A stretch of 44,134 bases of DNA from Candidatus Poribacteria bacterium (lineage in GTDB: Bacteria; Poribacteria; WGA-4E; UBA9662), in the NCBI GenBank assembly GCA_030748495.1, contig JASMLX010000049.1, positions 1 through 44,134 on the forward strand, in the 5' to 3' direction. Made by a program: the position numbers and the translations under genes. How positions within the stretch are numbered: the first letter of the stretch is position 1; every line of letters begins with the position of its first letter. The notes beneath the pieces are model-generated. The model ran no database searches. It was not told the origin of the DNA and saw only the letters and a list, made by a program, of their open reading frames with translations. Positions 7,977 to 18,744 of the stretch are shown one piece after another.

Positions 7977-8852
7977 ATGTTCAAAATTGGTGTTATTGGT
8001 GACGAAGTTTCACAGGACTTTCAAACAGTTGTTAACCTCTCGACAGAATTTAACCTCGATTCAATTGAGATTCGTTCTGTTTGGGATAAACCGCCTCAAG
8101 AATTGACGTCCAAAGATATTGAGGAGATGAAGCGAATTTTGGAGGGAACAGACCTGCAGATCATCGGTGTGGCTTCCCCCTTTTTCAAGTGTGATGTCGA
8201 CGATATGGAGGCGCGAAAAGAGCATCTACAGATCCTGAAAGACTGTATTCGACTCGCACACCAATTCGATGCCACGATTATCCGAACTTTCGCTTTCTGG
8301 AAATTCGACAATGTTGAGGATCGGTGGGATGAAATTGTTGCGGCCTACGATGAACCGGTTCAAATGGCTGAAGGTGAAGGCGTGATTTTAGGGATGGAAA
8401 ATGAATATTCAACTTCACTGGCAACAGCCCTATTAACGGAACGGTTTATTCGACAGATCGATAGCCAGAGCGTTCGTGCCATCTGGGATCCAGCCAATGA
8501 AGCCCATGCGGAGGACGATGGAGAGACGCCATACCCGGATGCTTACAACCGCCTCAAGCCGCTGATGGTACACGCTCACTTAAAGGATGCAGACCGAAAT
8601 CCAGAGAGCGGAGAAATGGAGTCGGTGCCTGTTGGCGATGGTCAAATAGATTGGCCGGGACAGCTGCAATCTTTCATCGACGACGGGTATGATGGGCACT
8701 TGACACTGGAGACCCACTGGCGACCTACCCTTAAGTTAGCAGATGATATTGTTCATACTCCAGGTGGTAGCGAATTCTCTCAGGCAGGTGAACAAGCCTC
8801 GCGTATATGCTTTGAAAATCTGTTTCGGATTATCGAGAATCTAAATCGATAG
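7977..8852 (+). CDS. Xylose-isomerase-like TIM-barrel protein (sugar phosphate isomerase/epimerase family)
   Basis: The 291-residue protein starts directly in the first strand of a TIM barrel (MFKIGVIGDEVSQDFQTVV). It shows family features of AP-endonuclease-2/xylose-isomerase-like barrels (PF01261): IEIRSVWDKPP, LQIIGVASPFFKCD, LGMENEYSTS (metal-ligand Glu), RAIWDPANEAHA (Asp), LMVHAHLKDAD (His and Asp) and HLTLETHWRP (Glu). Members isomerise or epimerise sugars using a divalent metal, but substrate cannot be read from the sequence. Start at 7977 is set by AAGGGA and by the family N-terminus. It sits between panB and uvrA with short gaps, without evident functional link. Confidence 0.85.
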   Translation: MFKIGVIGDEVSQDFQTVVNLSTEFNLDSIEIRSVWDKPPQELTSKDIEEMKRILEGTDLQIIGVASPFFKCDVDDMEARKEHLQILKDCIRLAHQFDATIIRTFAFWKFDNVEDRWDEIVAAYDEPVQMAEGEGVILGMENEYSTSLATALLTERFIRQIDSQSVRAIWDPANEAHAEDDGETPYPDAYNRLKPLMVHAHLKDADRNPESGEMESVPVGDGQIDWPGQLQSFIDDGYDGHLTLETHWRPTLKLADDIVHTPGGSEFSQAGEQASRICFENLFRIIENLNR

Positions 8853-8898
8853 AGAGGCCAGAAAACTCGGTCGTCAACAACCAACTTTTAATTTTCAC

Positions 8899-8940
8899 TC
8901 GATAGCGGAGCGGCCTCGATAGCGAAGTGGCCCCGATAGA
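8899..8940 (+). repeat. 17-bp tandem repeat, two and a half copies
   Basis: tcgatagcggagcggcc (8899-8915) is followed at once by tcgatagcgaagtggcc (8916-8932) and a partial third unit (ccgatag). Related single units occur at 7913-7930 and 33598-33610. Confidence 0.6.
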
Positions 8941-8986
8941 GTTAGCAGGCAAAAGTTGAACTAGCCCAATCTTGAAACATTGATCT

Positions 8987-11900
8987 ATGTCACGAGATGC
9001 AAAGTCAGGATTAGCAGAGACAGCAAATACAGACTTCATCGAAATCCGTAGTGCCGGTGAGCATAACCTGCGAAACGTAGATCTCTGCCTACCCAAGAAT
9101 CAACTGATCGTCTTTACGGGTGTAAGTGGATCCGGTAAATCTTCGTTAGCGTTTGACACGATTTACGCCGAAGGTCAACGTCGCTATATCGAGTCGCTCT
9201 CGTCCTACGCGCGTCAGTTTTTGGGGCAAATCGAAAAACCACGGGTCGATTCTATCGCAGGCCTTTCGCCTGCTATCTCCATCGATCAAAAATCGGTCAG
9301 TAATAATCCTCGTTCGACAGTTGCCACCATCACCGATATTTATGACTATCTGCGGGTGCTGTATACCAACGTTGGCGAGTTCCATTGTCTTGAGTGCAGG
9401 CAGCCACTGGGTGCGCAAACTGCCGACCAAATCATCAACCAGATCCTGACATTGCCGGATAAAACCCGTTTTCTAATTTTGGCCCCCATCGTTCGAAGTC
9501 GACGTGGTCGACATAAGCGAGAACTCGACGATGCCTTACGATTGGGGTATACCCGTGCTAGAATTGATGGGCAGATTTTTCAGTTAGTCGACGATATCCC
9601 ACTTGACACACGCCAGCGACACAACATCGAAATCGTGATTGACCGCTTGATTCAGAAGCCTGGAATCCGACCACGGTTAGCGGATGCTGTCGAAACGGCC
9701 CTACGAATGGGAGAAGGGAACCTGATTCTTAGTGTAGTTGGTGATAGCAATCAGGCTGAACATGCAGAGGATCAGTTTTTTAGTAGAAACTTGACCTGCG
9801 GTAGCTGCCAAATCAGTTTTAAGCCACCAACACCTAGTGATTTCTCTTTTAATAGCCCCTCCGGCATGTGTACGGTCTGTCGTGGATTGGGAACGGTTGA
9901 AATGGTGGTGCCCGACCGGATTGTCCCGGATGAATCACTCTCCATTGCTGACGGTGCGGTGTTACCTTGGGGTAAGCTGGAAGATCGGCGAACCCTATTC
10001 ATCGCTCATAGCTTAACCGACTATTATCAGTTTAGTTTGGAACAACCCTGGTGCGAATTAGATTCATTGCATCAGCAAATTGTTCTGGAGGGGACCCAAG
10101 GGGAGCAGATCCCGATGATCTACCGTTGGTATAGAAACCGGCGGCATAAAAGGCGACGGGTTTACGATGGAGTTCTGGCAGACCTGATGACCGAATTCGC
10201 TTATGCCCAGGAGACCCAGGACACTAAATGGCTGAAGTCGGCAAAGCATTACTTAGCGCCACAAATCTGTCCGGAGTGTGACGGAAAGCGTATCAAAAAG
10301 TCGGTGCAGGCGGTGACCATTCAAAATCAATCTATCATTGATCTCACCGAGATGACGATCGACGATTGCCTCCAATTTTTTGAAAGTCTGATTTTACCTA
10401 AACGAGACCAGTTGATTGCCAGAGAACTACTGAAAGAGGTTCGAGGTCGCCTCAAGTTTTTAACCAATGTCGGACTGGGTTATTTATCCCTTAACCGAAC
10501 GGCACCAACGCTATCAGGCGGAGAGTCGCAACGGATTCGGTTGGCCTCGCAGATTGGGGCCGGTTTGCAGAACGTCATCTACGTTTTGGATGAACCTAGT
10601 ATCGGCCTGCACACACGTGACAATAAACACCTGCTAACTACCTTGAAGCATCTACGGGATCAAGGCAATACGGTGATTGTGGTAGAGCATGATGAAGAAA
10701 CAATGTGGTCTGCAGATCTGCTGGTCGATTTCGGGCCTGGGGCTGGTGTCAATGGTGGCCAAGTCGTGTCGGTTGGCACTCCTGGTCAGGTGGCAGAGAT
10801 GGCCGACTCGCTGACAGCCAAATATTTGCGAAAAGAGCTCGAAATCGCGATTCCCAAAGCCCGTCGAGAAGCTAAACTCACTGATCAAGGCGATCCACTT
10901 TATCTCGAAATTCGAGGGGCCAAACACAATAATCTAAAAAATGTCGATGTCCAAATCCCTGTCGGTGTATTCACCTGTATAACAGGGGTTAGTGGATCTG
11001 GAAAAAGCTCATTAATAAACGATATTTTGCACAAAGCTCTGGATCGAGATTTAATGCGAGCCGGGACCACGCCTGGCGAGTATCAGGAAATTCGTGCTGT
11101 AGCCGGTGACCAGGTTGTTGACGATTTACGTCAGGTGATCGATAAAGTCATTGCTATCGATCAATCTCCGATTGGGCGAATTCCCCGTTCTAATCCCGCC
11201 ACTTATACCAAACTCTTTGACCAGATCCGCAACTTTTATACCGAACTGCCCGAATCTAAGGTTCGGGGATATAAGCCTGGACGTTTCAGTTTCAACGTCA
11301 AAGAGGGGCGTTGCGAAGCCTGTGAAGGCAATGGAGCCAATAAGATCGAAATGCAGCTTTTGGCAGATGTTTGGGTAACCTGCAACGTCTGCAGTGGGTC
11401 TCGATATAATCAAGAAACTCTATCGGTAAAATATAAAGGTAAGTCGATAGCTGATATTTTGAACATGGACGTACAGGAGGCACTCCACCACTTCAGTGCA
11501 ATCCCCAAAGTGGCTAAAATTCTGCGAACCTTAAAAGATGTAGGGATGGAATACATGAAAGTTGGGCAACCATCGCCGACCCTGTCGGGAGGAGAAGCCC
11601 AACGAATTAAGCTAGCAAGAGAACTCTCTAAGCGGAGTACGGGTAAAACGCTGTACGTTTTAGATGAACCTACAACGGGTTTGCACTTTGACGATGTAAA
11701 AAAACTGTTGCGCTCATTGCATCGATTTGTCAATTCTGGTAATACCGTGGTGGTAATCGAACACAATTTGGAAGTAATAAAAACGGCGGACTATATTGTA
11801 GATCTGGGGCCTGAAGGCGGCGAGGCCGGCGGTCAGATTATCGCCGTTGGGACACCTGAAACCGCAGCGCAGGCTGAAACTTCATATACCGGACAGGCAC

Positions 11901-14752
11901 TAAAAGCCATACTTTCTAATAAAGAGGTCAAAAGTGCCCCATCGCAGCCAGTAGCCACTGAACAGGCACTCCAATCGCAGGTCGGCGTCTTCGGTGGGAA
12001 CTTTGTGGCCAGAGGCCGGTCTAGGGAATTGTCACCTCCACCAACTCGGCTTCCAGCCACACAACCATCAACGATTAGTGTTTTTGGCGCCAGTGAACAT
12101 AACTTGAAAGGGTTGACCGTAGAAATCCCGCATGGAAAACTAACGACCTTAACCGGGGTGAGCGGGTCTGGTAAATCGTCGCTGGCACTGGATACTATTT
12201 ATGCTGAAGGGCAACGGAGATATATCGAGTCTCTGTCGGCTTATGCACGTCAGTTTCTAGGACAAATGGAGAAACCGCAGGTGGATCGAATCGAGGGCTT
12301 ATCTCCTGCCATTGCCATCGAGCGTAAGGATCAGAATAAAAATCCACGTTCAACAGTAGGTACTATTACGGAGATCTACGACTATCTTCGGGTACTGTAC
12401 GCCAGAGTTGGGCAAGCTCATTGTCCGAACTGTGGTCAGTCGGTTCAAGCTCAGACTGTACAACAAATTGTAGCTGAAGTTCTCAACTTGCCGGACCGAT
12501 CCCGGATCTATGTTTTGTCGCCCTTAGATCTGCAGATGCATTACGATGATGAACCGTTGGCCGAAATTCTGCAGCACCTGATTCGCGAGGGATATGCACG
12601 CGTTGAAGCCAATAAGCGGATCTATCCGCTTGATCAAGTGTCAACCCACTTAATTCCAAAACCTTCCTCACTAAACCTGGTCATAGACCGTTTGGTCATC
12701 TCCCAGGATAATTTGGAGGAAGGCCGGTTGGCAGAAGCAATTGAAGTCGCTTTGGCTAAAAGCGAAAGCGTGGTAGTAATTCGGATTGAGCCAAACCAGA
12801 CAGAGAATAAGGCTGAGCCGATTTATCGGGCTTTCACCACTCAGTTTGCCTGCGTTCCTTGTGATGAGATCTTTCCAGAATTAACACCGCAACACTTCTC
12901 TTTTAACAGCCCAATGGGACAGTGTTCGACCTGTCAAGGGCTCGGCACACTCGGTAGAGATCCGACATCTTGTCCAGACTGTCAAGGTGCAAGACTTCAG
13001 CCTTTTCCACGTCGAGTAACCATACCTGCTCTTGACCCAACCCTCGGCTGTCGTCTTGGCGGAAGTGTGTCCTCGACCCAACCTATGGTTAGCCTGAATG
13101 GAGACGAAGATCGGGGTAATGAATTGACTTTAGCTGAAATTACGGACTTGTCAATTAGTGACGCCGCCCAATTTTTTCAACAGGTTAACCTAAGCGACTA
13201 CCAATTGACGGTTGGGCAAGAACTGCTGAATGAGATCCAAAGCCGTCTTCAGTTTTTAGTCGATATCGGGTTACACTATTTGACTTTGAATAACATTGCA
13301 CCAACTCTGTCAGGAGGTGAGTTACAACGAATCCAGTTAGCCAATCAACTCGGTAGTGGTTTGACAGGAGTAACTTATATTCTAGATGAGCCGACAATTG
13401 GCTTGCATCAGCGCGATAACCGGCGACTGGTCGATGCACTGAAAAAATTGAGGGATCTTGGGAACAGTGTATTGGTGGTAGAACACGATGCATGTACCAT
13501 TTCCGAATCCGACCATCTGCTCGATTTTGGACCTGGAGCGGGGCAGTTTGGTGGACAGATTGTGGCCCAGGGCACACCAAACGAGGTTCGAGCTAATCCG
13601 GCCTCTTTGACAGGCCAGTATCTGTCTGGGGCCCTACTTGTTGACGCTCCAACTGAACGACGGCTAGCTCATGCAGGTGTAGGGGTAGGGGTAGGGGTAG
13701 ATCAAGAACAAACATGTCCTCAATCCAACCTTTGGTTGGCCCGGTCAGGGATCTCCAGAATTGAGATTCTCGGTGCAAGTACCCATAACCTAAAAAATAT
13801 CGATGTCACTATTCCAGTTGGAACGATAACCTGTGTGACAGGAGTTTCGGGATCTGGTAAAAGCTCACTGATAGAACACACCCTATTCCCAATTGTCTCG
13901 GCCAATTTGAATCGAGCTACAATTCCTGCGACTACCCAAGCACAAGGAATTCGTGGACTAGAGCATACTAATACTATCATTAACATCGATCAGAATCCGA
14001 TTGGTGAAAGCCCCCGATCTAATCTGGCCACTTATACTGATTTGTTTACGAAAATCCGGGGCCTGTTTGCGGCTCAAGATGCATCTCAAAAGCGCGGATA
14101 CAACGCACTTCGTTTCAGTTTTAACATGGCAATCGGTCAGTGTGAAGCCTGTCAGGGGCTCGGGTATAACCGGATAGAGATGTACTTCTTACCCGATGTA
14201 TGGGTTAAGTGCGACACCTGTGACGGTACCGGCTACAACCGGGAAACGCTCGAAATTCGCTATCGAGGAAAGAACATCGCCGAAATTCTCCAGATGACAG
14301 TAGAGTCAGCAGCTGACTTTTTCCAGGATCAGACCAACATTTGCCAACCGCTACAGATGTTAAAGGATGTGGGCCTAGAGTATATGCAGTTGGGGCAACC
14401 TGGAACCACCCTATCAGGGGGCGAGGCACAACGGATTAAACTGGCTAGTGAACTGTCCCGTCGAGGGCGCGGTCATACCCTCTACTTAATGGACGAACCG
14501 ACGACCGGGTTACATGCCGCCGATATCCACAAACTAATGAAAGTGATCAACCGCTTGGTTGACCAGGATAATACAGTGGTTATCATCGAACATAATTTGG
14601 ACGTTATCAAATGTGCAGATTGGGTAATTGATCTGGGACCAGAAGGGGGTCATGAAGGTGGAGAACTGATTGCCTGTGGAACGCCGGAACAGGTCGCCGA
14701 AGTCGAGGCGTCACACACTGGTCGATTTTTAAAACAGATTCTTGCAAACTAG
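8987..14752 (+). CDS. uvrA: Tandemly duplicated UvrA (two UvrA units in one chain)
   Basis: This 1921-residue protein contains two complete ABC-pair UvrA units, about twice the usual 940 residues. Unit 1: Walker [10 protein letters not shown] near residue 45 and again near 667, signatures [11 protein letters not shown] (~508) and [11 protein letters not shown] (~866), Walker [11 protein letters not shown] and [10 protein letters not shown], and zinc-finger cysteines CGSC/CTVC, CPEC and CEAC/CNVC. Unit 2 repeats these at about 1057, 1440, 1465, 1619 and 1808. UvrA scans DNA for bulky lesions as a dimer and loads UvrB in nucleotide excision repair. Duplicated UvrA chains are known in Chlamydia and some other lineages, so the fusion itself is real biology. 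Unit 2 lacks the roughly 110-residue insertion domain: [17 protein letters not shown] runs straight through. The BamA-like gene starts within its last codons. Confidence 0.97.
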   Translation: MSRDAKSGLAETANTDFIEIRSAGEHNLRNVDLCLPKNQLIVFTGVSGSGKSSLAFDTIYAEGQRRYIESLSSYARQFLGQIEKPRVDSIAGLSPAISIDQKSVSNNPRSTVATITDIYDYLRVLYTNVGEFHCLECRQPLGAQTADQIINQILTLPDKTRFLILAPIVRSRRGRHKRELDDALRLGYTRARIDGQIFQLVDDIPLDTRQRHNIEIVIDRLIQKPGIRPRLADAVETALRMGEGNLILSVVGDSNQAEHAEDQFFSRNLTCGSCQISFKPPTPSDFSFNSPSGMCTVCRGLGTVEMVVPDRIVPDESLSIADGAVLPWGKLEDRRTLFIAHSLTDYYQFSLEQPWCELDSLHQQIVLEGTQGEQIPMIYRWYRNRRHKRRRVYDGVLADLMTEFAYAQETQDTKWLKSAKHYLAPQICPECDGKRIKKSVQAVTIQNQSIIDLTEMTIDDCLQFFESLILPKRDQLIARELLKEVRGRLKFLTNVGLGYLSLNRTAPTLSGGESQRIRLASQIGAGLQNVIYVLDEPSIGLHTRDNKHLLTTLKHLRDQGNTVIVVEHDEETMWSADLLVDFGPGAGVNGGQVVSVGTPGQVAEMADSLTAKYLRKELEIAIPKARREAKLTDQGDPLYLEIRGAKHNNLKNVDVQIPVGVFTCITGVSGSGKSSLINDILHKALDRDLMRAGTTPGEYQEIRAVAGDQVVDDLRQVIDKVIAIDQSPIGRIPRSNPATYTKLFDQIRNFYTELPESKVRGYKPGRFSFNVKEGRCEACEGNGANKIEMQLLADVWVTCNVCSGSRYNQETLSVKYKGKSIADILNMDVQEALHHFSAIPKVAKILRTLKDVGMEYMKVGQPSPTLSGGEAQRIKLARELSKRSTGKTLYVLDEPTTGLHFDDVKKLLRSLHRFVNSGNTVVVIEHNLEVIKTADYIVDLGPEGGEAGGQIIAVGTPETAAQAETSYTGQALKAILSNKEVKSAPSQPVATEQALQSQVGVFGGNFVARGRSRELSPPPTRLPATQPSTISVFGASEHNLKGLTVEIPHGKLTTLTGVSGSGKSSLALDTIYAEGQRRYIESLSAYARQFLGQMEKPQVDRIEGLSPAIAIERKDQNKNPRSTVGTITEIYDYLRVLYARVGQAHCPNCGQSVQAQTVQQIVAEVLNLPDRSRIYVLSPLDLQMHYDDEPLAEILQHLIREGYARVEANKRIYPLDQVSTHLIPKPSSLNLVIDRLVISQDNLEEGRLAEAIEVALAKSESVVVIRIEPNQTENKAEPIYRAFTTQFACVPCDEIFPELTPQHFSFNSPMGQCSTCQGLGTLGRDPTSCPDCQGARLQPFPRRVTIPALDPTLGCRLGGSVSSTQPMVSLNGDEDRGNELTLAEITDLSISDAAQFFQQVNLSDYQLTVGQELLNEIQSRLQFLVDIGLHYLTLNNIAPTLSGGELQRIQLANQLGSGLTGVTYILDEPTIGLHQRDNRRLVDALKKLRDLGNSVLVVEHDACTISESDHLLDFGPGAGQFGGQIVAQGTPNEVRANPASLTGQYLSGALLVDAPTERRLAHAGVGVGVGVDQEQTCPQSNLWLARSGISRIEILGASTHNLKNIDVTIPVGTITCVTGVSGSGKSSLIEHTLFPIVSANLNRATIPATTQAQGIRGLEHTNTIINIDQNPIGESPRSNLATYTDLFTKIRGLFAAQDASQKRGYNALRFSFNMAIGQCEACQGLGYNRIEMYFLPDVWVKCDTCDGTGYNRETLEIRYRGKNIAEILQMTVESAADFFQDQTNICQPLQMLKDVGLEYMQLGQPGTTLSGGEAQRIKLASELSRRGRGHTLYLMDEPTTGLHAADIHKLMKVINRLVDQDNTVVIIEHNLDVIKCADWVIDLGPEGGHEGGELIACGTPEQVAEVEASHTGRFLKQILAN
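13677..13700 (+). repeat. Hexanucleotide repeat GGGGTA inside uvrA
   Basis: GTGTAGGGGTAGGGGTAGGGGTAG: three perfect and one imperfect GGGGTA units. It encodes a Gly-Val repeat in the linker between the two ABC modules of UvrA unit 2. Six-base units keep frame on expansion or contraction. The G-runs could form a G-quadruplex on the plus strand. Confidence 0.8.
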
Positions 14753-16601
14753 CCGTTATTCGCGATCGATCTCTCCTGAAGGAAAAGGATATTGGTCTTT
14801 GTTGTGTATCTGCATTATTGCCTTTCCCATCACTATCTATCCTCAAAATATCAACCTAGATTTAGAGCCTAAAAAGACTATCATTAGTTGCATCAAGATT
14901 GTTGGAAACACAATCTTGAGCCAACGACAAATTAGGGATCTATTGGTAACTGGTGTCGATCAGGAGTACGATCCAGACCAACTCCTGATCGGTTTAGATC
15001 AGGTTCTCACTGCCTACCGACAAGAAGGCTACGGTTGGACACAGATCGCAGTAGATAGCGAGTCCTTGGCCAATCAGCAGATCATTCTCAAGCTTCAGGT
15101 CGAAGAGGTCAAAACAGTTCAATTAGGTCAAATTGAGATTGTCGGCAACCAACGATTTACCAAAACAGAGCTGTTAGAAAAACTTGAACTGGATAGCACC
15201 CTAACGCAGTCTGGTTTACAAGACGGAATAGATCGGCTGTTGAAGACCTACAGCGACCACGGCTATCCCAAAGTCGAAATTAAACTGACTGCATTGGAAT
15301 TCACCTCAAATCCCGCTAATCGAGCTAATCGTCGTTTGAGTTGTCGACTGGTAATTCGGGAGGGGCACCAGACAGAGATTGGTGTATTGCGGATTCACGG
15401 ATTACAAAAGACGAAAGCGGATATCGTCCTGAGAGAACTACCTATCCAGACAGGTCAAGTATTCGATCAACGAAAGATCGACCAAGCAGTACACCGTCTA
15501 CGAAATTTGGAATATTTTTATCAAATCCAGCATCGGTTAGTAGACCGGGGTCAGATTGACTTTGAAGCTAATGTAGTAGAGGCGAAAACTGGCCGTTTAA
15601 GTGGCGTAATCGGTTATGCACCGACGACAGAAGCGGACCTTTCGTCGGATCGACCGCGCTTGACAGGCATGTTAGAAGCCTCAGAAAGCAATCTGTTCGG
15701 AACGGGACGAAAAATGAAACTTCTATGGAAGTCAGGCATCGCATCAATTTTTGAAGTCGGTTATGAAGAACCATGGATCTTTCAACAACCAATTTCTGTC
15801 GGTTTATCCTATGCCAAAATCAGTCGGTCTTCACCAGCCGGTTCTTCAACCTTTTACACTCCTGGATTCAACTCCCGCTTCTCGGCCACAGGCGACCGTC
15901 AACCGAACCCGCCCTTTTCTGACACCCCGATTGATGAAAGGAGAGCAGATCTATATTTGAAGACCCGGTTCCAACACTATTTTGAAAGTAGGTTGCAGGT
16001 CTCCTATAAACAGATTTTCACTCTGAATATGGATGGGTTTGACGCTCGGCGGCAGAAATATGCGCTGGTAGTTAGCCTGTCCAGAGATAGCCGTGACTTT
16101 TATCTATCGCCTACGCGAGGGCGACGAGAGCACCTTGCTTTTGAATGGTCAAGAGGAGACCTAAATCTCAACAAAGGATGGATCGACTTAGAACTGTTTT
16201 TTGTCTTGTGGGTAAAACAGGTATTAGCAATCGGCTTACACGGTGCAGCGGCTTGGGGGCGTGATCTGACAGATCTACAGGTTCTTCCAACAGAGCGTTT
16301 TTTTCTGGGTGGGGCCAATACGCTACGGGGCTACGAGGAGGATTGGTTTTCTGGGATTCGTCGACTGTACGCCAATATTGAGTATCGCTATCATTTGAGG
16401 AGTCGATCGCAGATCTTCGCCTTTTTGGATTTCGGATCAGTAGCTCAAAATAGCTGGCGTTTTGAGCCCATCAAAATTGGTTATGGCCTTGGTGTTCGGT
16501 TGGAATCGCAAAGCGGTATCCTTCGACTCGACTACGGAATCAACCCTGAGGGATCGTTTTCATCGGGGAAATTACATGTTAATTTGGGGACAACCTTCTA
16601 A
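14742..16601 (+). CDS. Omp85/BamA-like outer-membrane assembly protein
   Basis: The 619-residue protein has a signal-like N-terminus (LLCICIIAFPITIYPQ), three POTRA domains (about residues 48-122, 126-207, 211-282) and a C-terminal beta-barrel (about 285-619) ending in phenylalanine (NLGTTF). POTRA hallmarks are IKIVGNTILSQRQIRDLL, IEIVGNQRFTKTELLEKLEL and LRIHGLQKTKADIVLREL. The barrel carries the Omp85 lid motif in NTLRGYEEDW (~526). Such proteins insert beta-barrels into the outer membrane (BamA), assist translocation (TamA) or export partners (TpsB). Three POTRAs is fewer than the five of E. coli BamA, so TamA-like is also possible. The TTG at 14742 overlaps the uvrA end; a TTG at 14799 with GGAAAAGGAT upstream is an alternative but would remove the basic part of the signal. 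Confidence 0.85.
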   Translation: MQTSRYSRSISPEGKGYWSLLCICIIAFPITIYPQNINLDLEPKKTIISCIKIVGNTILSQRQIRDLLVTGVDQEYDPDQLLIGLDQVLTAYRQEGYGWTQIAVDSESLANQQIILKLQVEEVKTVQLGQIEIVGNQRFTKTELLEKLELDSTLTQSGLQDGIDRLLKTYSDHGYPKVEIKLTALEFTSNPANRANRRLSCRLVIREGHQTEIGVLRIHGLQKTKADIVLRELPIQTGQVFDQRKIDQAVHRLRNLEYFYQIQHRLVDRGQIDFEANVVEAKTGRLSGVIGYAPTTEADLSSDRPRLTGMLEASESNLFGTGRKMKLLWKSGIASIFEVGYEEPWIFQQPISVGLSYAKISRSSPAGSSTFYTPGFNSRFSATGDRQPNPPFSDTPIDERRADLYLKTRFQHYFESRLQVSYKQIFTLNMDGFDARRQKYALVVSLSRDSRDFYLSPTRGRREHLAFEWSRGDLNLNKGWIDLELFFVLWVKQVLAIGLHGAAAWGRDLTDLQVLPTERFFLGGANTLRGYEEDWFSGIRRLYANIEYRYHLRSRSQIFAFLDFGSVAQNSWRFEPIKIGYGLGVRLESQSGILRLDYGINPEGSFSSGKLHVNLGTTF

Positions 16602-16620
16602 TTTTAGACCAAAAAACATC

Positions 16621-16649
16621 TTGCATTGGACTATGAGTTATGATATTCT
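16621..16649 (+). promoter_or_regulatory. Possible promoter for the rimP operon
   Basis: TTGCAT (16621-16626) and TATTCT (16644-16649) are separated by 17 bases. The match to sigma-70 consensus is weak. It is upstream of the terminator-like hairpin at 16787, so a transcript from here would cross that hairpin before rimP. Confidence 0.25.
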
Positions 16650-16786
16650 TCCGTCTAGTTTGTACGGTTCGTGCTGTCCGTGTATTTGTAGCGGTGCGCA
16701 TTATTAGGCGTCCAATGTTAGGCTAGCTAGCAGTCATATATTTTCTCTGTACTTATCTCAGTTTGAGGATCTAGGGCTGAGAGTAT

Positions 16787-16822
16787 AAAGAGTGGGATAT
16801 TTCTCCCGCTCTTTTGTTTTTT
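16787..16822 (+). terminator. Terminator-like hairpin directly before rimP (possible attenuator)
   Basis: AAAGAGTGGGA (16787-16797) pairs with TCCCGCTCTTT (16804-16814) with one wobble, followed by TTGTTTTTT. It ends nine bases before the rimP ATG at 16831. It can end transcripts from the BamA-like gene or act as an attenuator for the rimP-nusA-infB operon. The 16602-16786 leader contains no gene I can support. Confidence 0.8.
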
Positions 16823-16830
16823 ACAGGCAA

Positions 16831-17325
16831 ATGTCTACAGAATCGCTAAAAACGTCAATCACCAATTTAATAGATCCGATTCTGAATGCAGAAGGCGCAG
16901 AATTAGTCGACGTGGAGTTAGAGAAACACCGTAATCATAAGACGTTGAGATTGTTAATTTATAAATCTGACGGTGTTTCTATAGAGGACTGCCGTCGTGT
17001 TACAAAGATGTTACAGCCGGTTCTGGCGGTTCATCAACTGTTGGCTGATGATTGGAGCCTTGAAGTCGCTTCCCCAGGATTGGATCGACCATTAAGGACC
17101 TTTGGTGATTTCCGTCGCAATTGCGGTCAACCGGTAACGGTCGACTATATCGATCACGGACAAAATCGCCATTTAGTAGGAATTGTTACGGGTGTTGCTA
17201 ACGGGGTTGTATCGCTACAGTCGATTCCAAACAATAAAACCAATTCACCTAAGAATCATCAGGAACAGATAATCGACATTCAGATCGCAGATATCACCAA
17301 AGCTAAGATTGAGTTAATTTGGTAG
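16831..17325 (+). CDS. rimP: Ribosome maturation factor RimP
   Basis: RimP is needed for 30S subunit maturation. The 164-residue protein shows the family pattern: an N-terminal LVDVELEKHRNHKTLRLLIY segment, VSIEDCRRVTKMLQPVL, LEVASPGLDRPLRTFGDFRR (the strongly conserved SPGLDRPL) and a C-terminal SH3-like domain (VTVDYIDHGQNRHLVGIVTG to IADITKAKIELIW). The ATG at 16831 with AGG seven bases upstream is preferred over the GTG at 16792, which lies inside the terminator hairpin. First gene of the transcription/translation operon, immediately followed by nusA. Confidence 0.95.
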   Translation: MSTESLKTSITNLIDPILNAEGAELVDVELEKHRNHKTLRLLIYKSDGVSIEDCRRVTKMLQPVLAVHQLLADDWSLEVASPGLDRPLRTFGDFRRNCGQPVTVDYIDHGQNRHLVGIVTGVANGVVSLQSIPNNKTNSPKNHQEQIIDIQIADITKAKIELIW

Positions 17326-17371
17326 CTAAAAACACGGTCTGCACAAAGATAATGATAGTGGGGATGAAACG

Positions 17372-18727
17372 ATGAACGACTTAATCTCAACCGTTCGCCA
17401 AATGATGGGGCAAACTGAGTTGTCACAAGAAATCTTTATTGATGCCATTGAATCCGCTTTGATGCAAGCCGCACGCAGGCGATATGGCACTACTGATGGT
17501 ATAAACATCGAAATCGATAGAGATCTCGGTGGAATCCGGTGTTTTGTTCCTAAAAAAGTCGTCGATATCATGAAAAGCTATGCCAAGGAAATCCCAATCG
17601 AGGAAGCAAGGCTAATTAAACCAGATGCGGTTATCGATGAAATTATCGAAGTTGAAGCAGATCTGAAAGACTTCGGGCGAATTGAGGCTGCTACTGCACG
17701 ACAAATACTGGCACAGAAAATTAAGGACGCGGAAAAAGAGCAGGTTTTGCAAGAGTTCAATGATAGGGTAGGCGAACTGGTAACAGGTTATGTTCAGCAT
17801 ATTGAAAACCGGAACATCATCTTAGAACTGGACCGGACAGAAGGGGTCTTACCGTATAGCGACTTGGCCGAGTTTTCTTCTCATAGCCGACCTAACTATC
17901 GGCGAGGAGACGCGCTGAAGTGCTTGGTGACAAGCGTGGAGGACACACCACATGGGCTGGAAATCCAGCTTTCCAGAGCTGGTAACGGCCTGGTTGCCCA
18001 ATTGTTCGAATTGGAGGTTCCGGAAGTCGAAGATGGTTTGGTCGAAATAAAGGCTATCGCCCGCGACCCGGGAGATCGTTCCAAAGTCGCTGTTCATTCC
18101 AACGAACCAGGAATAGATCCGGTAGGAACTTGTGTTGGGATCAGAGGATCACGGGTCCGTGCTATTGTCGAAGAATTGAAGGGTGAAAAAATTGAACTAA
18201 TTGAATGGAATGCAGATCCTACTATCTTTGTTAAAAATTCGCTTCAGCCGGCTAAAATTGCCCGGGCAACTCTTAGCGAAACTGAAGACGGAGTCGTTAA
18301 GGTGGTGGTGCCGGACGATCAACTCTCTCTAGCAATCGGTAAACGGGGCCAAAATGTTCGCCTCTCAGCCCGTTTGACAATGCACAGAATCGATATCATT
18401 AGCGAAACAGAAGCCGTTAGCCAACTCAAAGCAGAGATGGCTGGTGTCTTTTCCAGCAAAGAAGCCAAAGATAAAAGTCGTCCTGCGGATGTATCTACTC
18501 TTGACGGATCTCCGGTGGTAAATGATATAACCGAAATCCATGGCATTGGCCCGAAAACGGCAGAGACCTTAACTACGGCGGGCTTTACTTCCATTGAAGC
18601 TCTTGCCGAGGCGGAAGTGGCAGATTTGGCCAACGTGCTCGGCGAAAATACAGCTCGACGAATTCACCAATCAGCACGAGCTTTACAACAGAACGTGGAC
18701 GAACAAACTTCCCCTGATACTGAATAA
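17372..18727 (+). CDS. nusA: Transcription termination/antitermination factor NusA
   Basis: NusA binds RNA polymerase and nascent RNA and modulates pausing, termination and antitermination. The 451-residue chain shows the N-terminal polymerase-binding domain (1-125, ALMQAARRRYG), an S1 domain (~133-200, TGYVQHIENRNIILELDRTE), KH1 (~215-275, including RDPGDRSKVAVHS and GIRGSRVRAIVEEL), KH2 (~285-345, LAIGKRGQNVRLSARL) and a C-terminal helix-hairpin-helix segment (EIHGIGPKTAETLTTAGF, ~390-435) resembling the acidic-repeat region of proteobacterial NusA. It lies 46 bases after rimP. GGGGATGA precedes the ATG. Confidence 0.97.
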   Translation: MNDLISTVRQMMGQTELSQEIFIDAIESALMQAARRRYGTTDGINIEIDRDLGGIRCFVPKKVVDIMKSYAKEIPIEEARLIKPDAVIDEIIEVEADLKDFGRIEAATARQILAQKIKDAEKEQVLQEFNDRVGELVTGYVQHIENRNIILELDRTEGVLPYSDLAEFSSHSRPNYRRGDALKCLVTSVEDTPHGLEIQLSRAGNGLVAQLFELEVPEVEDGLVEIKAIARDPGDRSKVAVHSNEPGIDPVGTCVGIRGSRVRAIVEELKGEKIELIEWNADPTIFVKNSLQPAKIARATLSETEDGVVKVVVPDDQLSLAIGKRGQNVRLSARLTMHRIDIISETEAVSQLKAEMAGVFSSKEAKDKSRPADVSTLDGSPVVNDITEIHGIGPKTAETLTTAGFTSIEALAEAEVADLANVLGENTARRIHQSARALQQNVDEQTSPDTE

Positions 18728-18744
18728 GCCGAGGCTTCAGCAGG

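Noticed and set aside
16462..16707. 81-codon plus-strand frame over the end of the BamA-like gene
   Set aside because: It overlaps the barrel-coding sequence in another frame and has no recognisable features.
16792..16830. Earlier GTG start for rimP
   Set aside because: It lies within the terminator-like hairpin and adds residues not typical of RimP; the ATG at 16831 has a ribosome-binding site.
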